NCBI RefSeq assembly: GCF_001895925.1
Contig: NZ_MPPI01000046.1
Span: forward strand, 1 to 35,817
From: Phormidesmis priestleyi ULC007
GTDB taxonomy: Bacteria; Cyanobacteriota; Cyanobacteriia; Leptolyngbyales; Leptolyngbyaceae
Direction of reading: 5' to 3'
Length of the DNA: 35,817 bases
Shown here in pieces: positions 15,755 through 23,862 of this stretch (positions within the stretch are counted from its first letter, which is position 1; every line of letters starts with the position of its first letter). A model generated the notes under the pieces. That model searched no databases. It saw only the letters and a list, made by a program, of their open reading frames with translations, and was not told where the DNA came from. A program made the translations under genes and the position numbers.

Positions 15755-16453
15755 ATGGAATCTACCAATGCTTCGCGAGTAACGCTCTTGCAGGCAGTTC
15801 GAGCTATCAAACAGGCTGTTGCGCCTAGACGCACCCGAATCCTAATCGATGAGCTTTTACCACTGCTCAGTGAGCAAGAGTGTGACATGCTAAAAGAGGC
15901 GATCGAGCTTGAACGCTTGGAGCGGACTTACTCTAGTGAGCGGCAAGAGCCTACTGCCTTAAGCGAAGTCAGGATTGAAATCAAAAACGTTCCGTACAAA
16001 TCGGTCAAGAAAGGAACCAAACACAATCCCTATGTCTACGTCCGATGGCGCGATCGCAGCCATGAGGACTTGTATTTGGGAGCCATGCTTGCCCCCACCC
16101 AAGGAATTTCGTACAGCTATACAACTCAAGCTGACGGTAGCATCGAGTTTACAGATAAAAATTTGCTCAAGTTGGTTCACAAAACGAAGCAGACCGTGCG
16201 TTACATCCGGTTAATTTCAATAGAGCCTCAACTATTTGATGACGTGGGCAGCGAGGTCAAGGGACAAGCGTTGCTCAAGGTTGAAGAACTGCACCCGGAA
16301 TTTCTCACCCCGATGGGTGGTCTCCGAACGTACTACTTTCCAGTGTGTATGAAAACTCAGTTTTCTAAGAAAGAGTGGCAAGTTGAAGCAGTTGGGACTC
16401 AAACCGCTCAGCAAGAGGCTGCCCCCCCTCGTCGATTTAATCTGAGCCGTTGA
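15755..16453 (+). CDS. Hypothetical protein, 232 aa, first gene of the polymerase-like unit
   Basis: I do not recognise the family. ATG 15755 (MESTNASRVTLLQAVRAIK) is preferred over the GTG at 15713. The N-terminal 70 residues are helical (TRILIDELLPLLSEQECDML). The rest is beta-rich with YKSVKKGTKHNPYVYVRWRD near residues 82-101 and a dense set of aromatic and basic residues, which would fit nucleic-acid binding; that is inference. A basic PPRRFNLSR tail ends the protein. It is separated by 111 bp from the next gene. Confidence 0.6.
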   Translation: MESTNASRVTLLQAVRAIKQAVAPRRTRILIDELLPLLSEQECDMLKEAIELERLERTYSSERQEPTALSEVRIEIKNVPYKSVKKGTKHNPYVYVRWRDRSHEDLYLGAMLAPTQGISYSYTTQADGSIEFTDKNLLKLVHKTKQTVRYIRLISIEPQLFDDVGSEVKGQALLKVEELHPEFLTPMGGLRTYYFPVCMKTQFSKKEWQVEAVGTQTAQQEAAPPRRFNLSR

Positions 16454-16564
16454 TTGAGCTAATTTCTTCCTAAAATATGGGTTCCCCAAAATTCTATTGA
16501 ATATAATCCTGTAAGTAGCTGTCCGGCTGTCGCTTGGCAGCATGTGCTGATTTGAGGAATGATT

Positions 16565-16825
16565 ATGAATCAATTAATACCTCTCGACATCGATCGAGAG
16601 CTGGCTTTGCATCGGCTGGATAACGTTAGCGAGACTATTGAAGAGCTACTTGCTGGGGGAGTCACTACCGATGACCTTGAGGATTCAGGTGTTCTCGGTG
16701 ACTGGAAATCTAGTGAAGAGAAACTTCAGGAGCAGCGAAACCGAAAAGTGGCAGGAAAGGAACTGCTACAGTCGCTCGCTGAACCCCTTTTTGGCTCTAA
16801 TGAGTCGTGTGCTGAGGAGTTCTGA
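16565..16825 (+). CDS. Small acidic hypothetical protein, 86 aa
   Basis: The ATG at 16565 has GAGGA six bases upstream and is preferred over the ATG at 16559. The protein is helical and acidic (ETIEELLAGGVTTDDLEDSG). Its stop overlaps the next start (TGATG at 16823-16827), so it is translationally coupled to the polymerase-like gene and may be its partner. No family recognised. Confidence 0.6.
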   Translation: MNQLIPLDIDRELALHRLDNVSETIEELLAGGVTTDDLEDSGVLGDWKSSEEKLQEQRNRKVAGKELLQSLAEPLFGSNESCAEEF

Positions 16826-18570
16826 TGCTCAAAATCACAGAATTCGATGTCAAAACTGGAATTACTCTCCGAGAATTTGATCTTGAGACTCAAGAGCTTC
16901 AACCTAAGCAAAAACAGATTGAACACTCTTTCCTTGAACATTGGTTCAAGGCGAACAAGATTGAGAATGCTCAGTTTTTCTTGGGGAAGTTTTACGATCG
17001 CGTCACGGATGCAGACCGCCAACGATTAGAAGCAGACGGCAAAGTCTTAGTGTTCAGCAATGGTCGGACTGGCTATTTCACCGATCCGGAGATAGCACAA
17101 CTGTTGACACAGGGAGATGCAGAACAGGGAATTCAACCCATTTATGCGGCTGACCGCAACACAGCCCATAACGCTGTGGCTTACGGTAGTCTTATCGTCT
17201 CAGATGGGATGAGTTCCACCCTGGTTGATTTCGCCACCACAGGTCACAATGCCCGAATTCTGGTGATTGATGATGAAGCGCGATCGTGTGGACGTGTCGG
17301 TCTACACGATCGGCATAGACGCTCTATTTCCATTGAAGATCTCAATAAGCTGTATGACAAAATGGGCGATGGAACCATGCTGGTTGCAACATCCGTCATG
17401 AAAGCTCTGCTGACTGAAGCAGAAATTGAACAGGCGATCGTGAACGCCTCAGAAAAAGCAGGTGTAGAAGCAGATGTTGGTGAACTCATCAGCACTTATC
17501 AGCGAGAAGGCACACTTAAATCATTCCCGATTCCGGCTGAAGTTAGTGAGGCGATCGACAAGCGCCTGAACTACCTAACTCACACCACGGTGACCCAATT
17601 TCGCGCCGCTACCCCCGATTTACCAGGAATGGTAAAGGGGACGATGGCAACCAGTCGGTGGTGTGAGCGGTTGGGCGTAGATGCCATTCTCTCCAAAAAT
17701 GACATCAAAGGAGATGAAGGCACTCTGTCTGAACCGGGAATCAAGGAAGTTAGCCAGTTTTGGATTAGCCGTAAATCTGATGGCAAATACGGCGACCAGG
17801 TTGTCGGTCCACAGGTCAAAGGCTGTATTCCCGAAGCGACACTCACTGAATTCAATCCGCGTCTACTGGGGCAGAGTGAGGCGCTGGCAGAAGTCGCGGT
17901 TGATCCGAAGCGGTTAGGGCAGTACTACCTCGACCAGAAAGATAAACAGCGTAAGGCTTTGGCAGAAGAAGGTCACGACCAGGACGATCGCTCCGATTGG
18001 CTTTACGACGTTCTAAAAGCCGACTCATTCGGGCAGTTGGATCAATTCAGCAAAGTTAACTATGAACTTGACCGCTATTTGCGCGGTGAACGAGTCGATT
18101 TGGCGGTCGGTGGAATCTACGTCCCATCCGCAATGGCACAGCATCACGAGCAACTGATGCCTTGGGAAGTGTGTAATAAGGATTTGCCACATGGCGCGAT
18201 CGTGGCGTATTACCGCTCTCCATTTCCCAACGTGGGCGCAGCCGCGATCGCGATCGCCATCAACAATACTGAAACTCTTAAACAAAACGACCTTGAAGCG
18301 TTTCGCAAGGAAGGCGTTGCCTATCTCAACCCTTGGACAGCGAAGCACATCGCGATTACCGATTTTGACAAGGATGCCAATGGCTATTTTGTTGGCTATC
18401 TGCCAGCCGTTGAAGATTTACCCGATCGTATTCGAGCAGAATTGGCGACCGTCGGTGAGCAGCCCTTAGCCAAGCAGTACGAGGCAGGACGATCGCTGTT
18501 TGGGCGGTTGATTGCTCAGATGCAGATGGCTGGGCATTTTTATTGCTCTTGTTTGGCTTTAGTTAAATAA
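16825..18570 (+). CDS. Putative two-barrel RNA polymerase-like protein, C-terminally shortened
   Basis: 581 aa. The C-terminal third carries, in order, GERVD (421-425), YRSPFPN (463-469), LNP (501-503) and TDFDKDANG (512-520). In the RNA polymerase beta-prime double-psi barrel the corresponding motifs are GKRVD, NRAPT, a conserved strand ending in HP, and NADFDGD, whose three Asp bind the catalytic Mg; here all three Asp are kept (D513, D515, D517). The same signature defines single-chain relatives such as phage YonO and QDE-1-type RNA-dependent RNA polymerases. VKGTMATSRW and ILSKNDIKGDEG (about 271-305) could belong to the first barrel, but this is weaker. Relatives normally continue well past the Asp triad. 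Here the frame ends 64 residues later with an atypical tail (FYCSCLALVK), so the 3' end is probably lost. Assignment is by motif only. Confidence 0.55.
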   Translation: MLKITEFDVKTGITLREFDLETQELQPKQKQIEHSFLEHWFKANKIENAQFFLGKFYDRVTDADRQRLEADGKVLVFSNGRTGYFTDPEIAQLLTQGDAEQGIQPIYAADRNTAHNAVAYGSLIVSDGMSSTLVDFATTGHNARILVIDDEARSCGRVGLHDRHRRSISIEDLNKLYDKMGDGTMLVATSVMKALLTEAEIEQAIVNASEKAGVEADVGELISTYQREGTLKSFPIPAEVSEAIDKRLNYLTHTTVTQFRAATPDLPGMVKGTMATSRWCERLGVDAILSKNDIKGDEGTLSEPGIKEVSQFWISRKSDGKYGDQVVGPQVKGCIPEATLTEFNPRLLGQSEALAEVAVDPKRLGQYYLDQKDKQRKALAEEGHDQDDRSDWLYDVLKADSFGQLDQFSKVNYELDRYLRGERVDLAVGGIYVPSAMAQHHEQLMPWEVCNKDLPHGAIVAYYRSPFPNVGAAAIAIAINNTETLKQNDLEAFRKEGVAYLNPWTAKHIAITDFDKDANGYFVGYLPAVEDLPDRIRAELATVGEQPLAKQYEAGRSLFGRLIAQMQMAGHFYCSCLALVK

Positions 18571-18670
18571 AGCACATAGCTAAATTTTATTTATTCTTAA
18601 AGTTTTATTAGGGCATTTAGCCTGATCAGGGTTGAAAATTGTAGAGAGTCCTTATCTCCATGTATAAACT

Positions 18671-19141
18671 GTGGAACCTGTAACGATAGCAGCAGCGATC
18701 GCAACTTTGTTTTTCTCTGAGTCACTGAAAGCAGGTGGAAAATCTTTTGGTGAGGGTGCTTCAAAAATTATTGCCCAGATAGTTTCAACTGTTCGCAATA
18801 AATTCAGAGCCTTTGGTACAGAAGGGCTACTCACACGAGCAGAAAAGCAGCCTACAGAAATAAATGTTGATTCTGTCAAAGCTGAACTGGTGACACAGAT
18901 GGCAGAAGATCAAGATTTTGCTGTTGAAATAGCAGATTTACTAGCACGACTAGAATCGACAGGGATGACGATACAACTTATGGGAAGTGAGATCAACATT
19001 ACAGGCGATCTTGAAGTAGATAGAATGACTCAAAAAACAAGCGGAGATAGCTTTGCTGAACAGCGAATGCTAACTAACGTAAAGGCTCAGAATATCAAGC
19101 TAGGTGAGTTAACTCAGGAAAATAAGAGCTATGAGTCCTAA
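18671..19141 (+). CDS. Hypothetical protein of a cyanobacterial family, 156 aa
   Basis: GTG start at 18671 gives MEPVTIAAAIATLFFSE, a hydrophobic helix and the N-terminus expected for this kind of protein. Then follow EGLLTRAEKQPTE and two helical repeats (residues about 60-95), and a beta-like tail ITGDLEVDRMTQK with NVKAQNIKLGELTQEN. The same short pattern (NVEAQNIWVGRIFQ) opens the next protein, so the two may interact through matching segments. It overlaps the TPR gene by 11 bp. I recall similar proteins beside TPR or caspase-like genes in cyanobacteria, but cannot verify that here. Confidence 0.6.
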   Translation: MEPVTIAAAIATLFFSESLKAGGKSFGEGASKIIAQIVSTVRNKFRAFGTEGLLTRAEKQPTEINVDSVKAELVTQMAEDQDFAVEIADLLARLESTGMTIQLMGSEINITGDLEVDRMTQKTSGDSFAEQRMLTNVKAQNIKLGELTQENKSYES

Positions 19142-20702
19142 TAAAAGCCCTTCAGAAGAGGAACGTCCTAACTCCGAGTTTCGACAAACGGCTATTAGCA
19201 ACGTTGAAGCACAAAACATCTGGGTTGGTCGAATATTTCAGACCATAATCTACTTTGGAATTTCTGTAAATAGCAGTCAGCGTCGCTTTGCCCAGTTTCT
19301 TTCAATTCTTGTCTATATAGCTTGTCTAGTGTGGGGGGGTATTAAACTGATTAATGGCGAGCCGGAACTTTCCACCTATGCAATGTTGGTTTTAGGAAGT
19401 GGACTACTATCATTAACTTGCATTTACTATGCTTGGTTTTGGAAACCAGAACTACGAGATCAATCTCCATCTGATCCTAACATTAATTCCTCTAACAAGT
19501 TAGTTAAGCAACAACAAACTAGGGAGCAGCAACGAAAATGGACGCGCCGTTCAACGATGATGGGTGCGATTGCCATTCCCCTTCTAACATATGGTGGGTT
19601 CTTTATCTGGCAGAGCCTTCCTCCCAAACACAGTATTATTCTCCTAGCTGAATTCGAGCCAGACAAGGGAATACCGCCATATCCTCGCGTTACTAACACC
19701 ATCGAAGAGCAATTGGGAGCAGCTATCAGACCTTACTCCGATATTAAGCTCAAAAGATTGTTCCACTCCTTTGCGAACCATGGGGAAGCTCTAGCAGTGG
19801 GTCAGCAGTACAAAGCCTCCATAGTTATTTGGGGAAGGTATGGTGAGCAAGACAAAGGTATACTACCGGTCAGCTTCAACTTTGAAGTATTGAAAGAGCC
19901 AAAATACTTACCTAAATCGGTAAAAGCAGCAGAAAATTCAGGTGCAACTCTACTTCTGGACATTCCTCCTACTAAAAACCTCACTGTATATACAAATCTT
20001 TCTAGCAAGACAAGATATCTGACTTTCCTCACGCTAGGAGTAACGCGTTATTCAGCAGAGGATTGGGATGGGTCAATTAATTTTTCCACTGATGCGTTGA
20101 AGGATCTAGAGAACCCAGAACTGCAACAATCTAAACTTAAAGTAAATGATCTAGATCGAAGTCTTGTTTATGCTTTTCGAGGAAAAGTACATCAATTCAA
20201 GGAAAATGGTGAACAAGCACTTGCAGACTACAATCGAGCAATTGAAATTTCTCCAAATTACTCTATCTTTTACGGTTATCGAGGAAGTGTCTACAATATG
20301 CAAGGGAACCACGACCTTGCGATTTCTAATATGACCAAAGCACTTAACATCGAGCCTAAACTGCGTTTATGGGGCGATGATATTTTGGGAGCAGCTTATG
20401 TCATGCGAGGTAGTAATTATCTTTTCAAAGGTGATTTTACTCGTGCTCTTGGAGATATTAATCAAGCAATTCAACTTAACGCTACTTCTAGTCCAAATGG
20501 CTTAAAGATAATGGTCTTTGCTTATCGCCAAAGAGCGGTAGCATATGAACTTCTGAAAAATTATGCTCATGCAGATGAAGACTACACCAAGTCAATTGAG
20601 ATTGCCCCAAAATATATGGCTTACACTTCTTACGTAGGGCGTGGACGATTTTATAGTACACAGCAGAATTTTACCCGTGCCATCGAAGACTTTAATAAAG
20701 CA

Positions 20703-21837
20703 TAGGACTTACGCATTGACAAAAGTAGCAAGGTCTGAAGTCAAGCCACCGTCGATTGGGAGAGGTTTTCCAAGATGAACTGACGGATCACGGGCACGAA
20801 CAACTGCCTCGATACCTGATACAGGTTATCAATCAAGCCTTCAACGCGCATCGTTTGCAGCTTACAAAAGGCTTGCAACGCACAGAAAAAATGGGTTCTG
20901 ATAGCGGACTCTGTTCGCACGTGGAAGCGTTCAATGTTGCACACTTGCTTGATCACCCGATGAAAGCTCTCAATTTGCCAATGACTATCGTGAATCTGGC
21001 GAAAGTTTTGGCGGTTCAGTTGCGCTAGTTCCAGATCGTTGGGCAGGTGCATGATGTAATACCGATCCTCGTTTTTGAAGCTCTGGCAAAACACTTTCAC
21101 CCACCCAAACTCCTTAAGATAGACCACTAATCCAGATTCAGGAATCGGTAACGTTTTCACCTGTACTTGAATGCCCCGTTCTAGTGAAACCTGGCGATTG
21201 TCAGCAATCCCAAACAGAAAACCCACTTTCTCGTTTCTGAGAAACTTCAGATTTTCAATCCCTGAATCCCAACTATCGCCTGTCACCCAAGCCAGTTTCA
21301 GTCCCCAAGCTTTCACTTCTGCCACCATGTCGCGAAAATACTCGTTCTTGGTTTTGCCCTCCTGTTTGTCGTAAATGCGAAAGTTCACCGGATAGGAAGT
21401 GCCCGTGACAGCGGTATAGTACAAGGTAATCAGATTGATACCCTTCACTGTCCGCTTGTGTTTGCCCGACCAAAAGTAGCCCATCAGGGCAGTGCTTTGG
21501 GGGTCGCGGTAAGGTTTATCCAACACGCTATCGTCTACACTCGCAACCCCACCGTCTAGAATCAGATGGTCTAGGACTTCATTAAACAGATCGCGGGGTT
21601 TGTAGTTCTCCCGTAGCAGAAACCGATTCACACTGTCGTGACTCAACCCCTCCATCACCTCAGATAGACGAACACAACTCACATACTTGGGTTCCGCCAA
21701 CAAAAACAAGATGTAGAGCGAGCAAGTACACTTGGCGGTTGAGGGTTTAGACAGTTCTCTCACGACTCATTTCTGCGGACTACAAAACTATTCTAGATTC
21801 ACCACATTCTTCTTCTCCTGTCAATGCGTAAGTCCTA
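20703..21837 (-). mobile_element. IS701/IS4-like insertion sequence (1135 bp) with 5-bp target duplication
   Basis: Perfect 18-bp inverted repeats starting TAGGACTTACGCATTGAC at 20703 and, on the other strand, at 21837. The flanks are AAGCA at 20698-20702 and AAGCA at 21838-21842. Removing the element restores the TPR frame precisely, so the insertion is recent. One transposase is encoded on the minus strand. Confidence 0.95.
20741..21763 (-). CDS. DDE transposase, IS701/IS4-like, 340 aa
   Basis: Motifs: GLSHDSVNRFLLRENY (residues about 39-54), VASVDDSVLDKPY with the first Asp, WSGKHKRTVKGINLITLYY, WVTGDSWDSGIENL with the second Asp, and HWQIESFHRVIKQ with the catalytic Glu and a Lys seven residues later. 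The motif order and the KGINLI...LYY stretch are typical of the IS701-type group within the IS4 superfamily. Length looks complete and the element has intact ends, so it may be active. Confidence 0.9.
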   Translation of the reverse strand: MRELSKPSTAKCTCSLYILFLLAEPKYVSCVRLSEVMEGLSHDSVNRFLLRENYKPRDLFNEVLDHLILDGGVASVDDSVLDKPYRDPQSTALMGYFWSGKHKRTVKGINLITLYYTAVTGTSYPVNFRIYDKQEGKTKNEYFRDMVAEVKAWGLKLAWVTGDSWDSGIENLKFLRNEKVGFLFGIADNRQVSLERGIQVQVKTLPIPESGLVVYLKEFGWVKVFCQSFKNEDRYYIMHLPNDLELAQLNRQNFRQIHDSHWQIESFHRVIKQVCNIERFHVRTESAIRTHFFCALQAFCKLQTMRVEGLIDNLYQVSRQLFVPVIRQFILENLSQSTVA

Positions 21838-22797
21838 AAGCAATCAAACTAAATCCTGTTGCCACTAAAGCTTATTCTTGGCGTGCAACAGCTTATATAA
21901 TGAGTTTCGGTGCTGGAGGAAGCAAAGATAATCTTAACCTTGCTCTTAATGATTATACTGAAGTCATTCGGCTGGATAAGAACAGTTTCCAAGCTTATGT
22001 GGATCGTTCCATGCTTTATAGTGTTCAAGGCGAGAGCGATCTCGCACTTAATGACCTTAACAAGGTAATCCAAATCTGGGAGGATAATCAGAAATTCTCG
22101 TCGCAATCGACTACGCCCAAAAAAATCACATTTGCCAACATTTTAAACTCTGAAAATAATAAGACAATTATTGATGCTTATCATTTGCGCGGAAGAATCT
22201 ATGCTATACACAACAATTATGATAGTGCCGTTGCAGATCTTACTAAAGCCATTGAACTTTATCAAAACAAAGAACGTGTAGATCTACTATCTCAATTCCC
22301 TCTTGCAAATAATGGAATTGCTCCTTCATTCGCTAGCCCTTATTATACTCGTGGAGTTATTTACAGTGCTCGAAAGGAATTTGATCGAGCAATTTCAGAC
22401 TTTACCGAAGCCCTCAAGCTTCGACAAACTCTCAAACTTCCACCGGACGAAAATATGTATCTCATTTATTTCAGTCGTGGGTCTGCTTATGGCTCCAAAG
22501 GTAGCAATGATCAAGCGATCTCTGATCTCACCCAAGCCATCAACTTAGCCCCAACTATTAACCCAAAGCTGGATTTAACTTCAGCCTACTTTGTGCGAGG
22601 AGCCGCTTACTTCAACAAGGGTGATAGAAGCAATGCGATTACTGACTTGAAGCAAGCCAAATTATCGAATGACCCAGGAATGCGTAAAGGTGCTGAAGAT
22701 CTACTTCAAAAATTGGAAAGGAATTAATCCGTGTACTGATACGAAGATCGATAAATGCAGAGGTACAGCATCGTATTTTGGTGATCTCGGTGAGGTC

Positions 22798-22882
22798 AGC
22801 TAACAACGCAGTGGAGCGGACAGTAGAGAGTCTTCGTGCTTCTCTCTAGTCTTCTCGCCACCGCTCACTTTAGCCGTTAGCT
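22798..22882 (+). other. attC-like recombination site
   Basis: Outer arms AGCTAAC (22798-22804) and GTTAGCT (22876-22882) are complementary. Inner arms GTGGAGCGG (22811-22819) and CCGCTCAC (22861-22868) pair except for one extra G in the left arm. The 6- and 7-base segments between the arms do not pair. A 41-nt terminal part folds partly on itself (AGAGAG/CTCTCT). This is the architecture of integron attC sites: R boxes, unpaired central spacer, L boxes with an extrahelical base, variable tip. The R boxes deviate symmetrically from the RYYYAAC/GTTRRRY consensus at one position each. It lies 70 bp after the TPR stop in the orientation expected for a cassette. No integrase is in the window. Confidence 0.55.
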
Positions 22883-22887
22883 CGACC

Positions 22888-22992
22888 AGCGAGAAGCTAG
22901 GTGTCCGAAAGCTTCGCCTCCTCGCCCGCGATCGAGGTATCACCGGATCTGCCCGAATGAATAAGGCTGAACTATTGACTCTTCTCGTCTAA
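22888..22992 (+). pseudogene. Rho-N/SAP-like domain remnant, 34 codons
   Basis: The frame reads SEKLGVRKLRLLARDRGITG then ARMNKAELLTLLV and a TAA at 22990-22992. The pattern (LR-LAR-GI-G-KAELL) is that of a Rho N-terminal/SAP helix-extended-loop-helix nucleic-acid-binding motif. There is no start codon, and the frame begins just after the attC-like site, so it is probably the tail of a gene cut by recombination. A 9-bp inverted repeat (23006-23014/23037-23045) follows it. Confidence 0.4.
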
Positions 22993-23092
22993 TATCGCTT
23001 CCCATGAGTTCCTGGAGATTCGCTTCATCCAACCTTCAGGAACTCAAAACCTACGTTGTTGCAATCTGGATATCAAAGCATCGAACACGAGT

Positions 23093-23121
23093 TTTACCAA
23101 CCGTCGCCCATTGCCTACAAT
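23093..23121 (+). promoter_or_regulatory. Putative promoter of the toxin-antitoxin pair
   Basis: TTTACC (23093-23098) and TACAAT (23116-23121) are 17 bp apart, with the antitoxin ATG at 23154 about 32 bp downstream. Confidence 0.45.
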
Positions 23122-23153
23122 GAACTAGAACGCCCTCGAATTTTGAAACCTCC

Positions 23154-23384
23154 ATGAATCTACAAGAAATTCGTGAACAAGCTCTACAGCTATCACCCGA
23201 TGAACAGCGATCGCTCATCGACACGCTTACCAAAGCCCTCCAACCTCTGAACTCCCAACCCAAAGAACCTCAGAAAAGAAATCTCTCTCGCCTCAAAGGA
23301 ATTGCCAAACGCGCAGGCTCCACCCTCAGCGACGATGCCATCACGCAAGATTACACCGACTACCTGACGCAAAAATATTCGTAA
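23154..23384 (+). CDS. Antitoxin of a PIN-domain toxin-antitoxin pair, 76 aa
   Basis: MNLQEIREQALQLSPDEQRS is an N-terminal helical pattern common among small cyanobacterial antitoxins. The C-terminal part (ITQDYTDYLTQKYS) probably wraps around the toxin. The stop shares a base with the toxin start (TAATG), so translation is coupled, and the antitoxin comes first as is usual. It would neutralise the toxin and repress the operon. Family not named with certainty. Confidence 0.75.
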   Translation: MNLQEIREQALQLSPDEQRSLIDTLTKALQPLNSQPKEPQKRNLSRLKGIAKRAGSTLSDDAITQDYTDYLTQKYS

Positions 23385-23803
23385 TGCAAATCTTGATTGA
23401 CACAAATGTAGTCCTCGACTTTCTATTAGACCGTGAGCCATTTATCAAAGATGCGGAAATATTATTTCAGAGAATTGATGCAAATCAGATTGATGGATTC
23501 ATTGCAGCAACGACCCTCACAAACGTTTACTACATCGTCAGAAAAGCTGAGGGATTCAAAGTAGCTCAAGAAACAATTGCTCAGATTCTAGCAGACCTTC
23601 AAATTTGCCCCGTTGATCGCCAGATTCTAGAATACTCAGTTGCACTCAATTTCCGAGACTTTGAGGACGCAGTGCAATACGCCTGTGCGATCGCTCAAAA
23701 CGTTGACGCGATCGTCACCCGTGATTCAAAAGATTTTGTTAACTCAACCATCCCAGTTTTGTCTCCCCGCCAGCTACTCGACCAACTTGCCTCAAGCTCA
23801 TAG
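23384..23803 (+). CDS. PIN-domain ribonuclease toxin (VapC-like), 139 aa
   Basis: Mg-dependent RNase of the PIN superfamily. Catalytic acids are visible in ILIDTNVVLDFLLDRE (Asp6 near the N-terminus), RDFEDAVQYACA (near residues 91-102) and IVTRDSKDF (near 110-118). Length is normal and all acidic positions are kept, so the toxin is probably active. Paired with the antitoxin directly upstream, it would stabilise the plasmid by post-segregational killing or growth arrest. Confidence 0.9.
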   Translation: MQILIDTNVVLDFLLDREPFIKDAEILFQRIDANQIDGFIAATTLTNVYYIVRKAEGFKVAQETIAQILADLQICPVDRQILEYSVALNFRDFEDAVQYACAIAQNVDAIVTRDSKDFVNSTIPVLSPRQLLDQLASSS

Positions 23804-23822
23804 CTCTCTATGCAATCTGTTG

Positions 23823-23862
23823 AAATTAGGGTTATAAGAAAAACATAGAACCCTAATTTTTC
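23823..23862. terminator. Bidirectional terminator between toxin and ParA operons
   Basis: AAATTAGGGTT (23823-23833) pairs perfectly with AACCCTAATTT (23849-23859) and runs into Ts on the plus strand. The convergent arrangement and A-rich left side suggest it works for both strands. It overlaps the stop of the minus-strand gene (23853-23855). Confidence 0.8.

Larger units (their letters stand above)
19131..22727 (+). pseudogene. Membrane TPR-repeat protein, split by an insertion sequence
   Basis: The coding parts 19131-20702 and 21843-22727 join exactly when the IS and one AAGCA copy are removed, giving 818 aa. Order: NVEAQNIWVGRI segment (about 24-35), three membrane helices (about 56-75, 82-103, 146-164), a soluble alpha/beta domain (HSIILLAEFEPD to ASIVIWGRYGEQ, about 170-250), then about ten TPR units (for example QALADYNRAIEISPNYSIFY, AISDLTQAINLAP). 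TPRs mediate protein contacts. As found, the frame stops at once inside the IS, leaving 524 aa. With the 156-aa partner it could be a signalling or defence-type membrane sensor, but no effector domain is visible. Confidence 0.85.
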
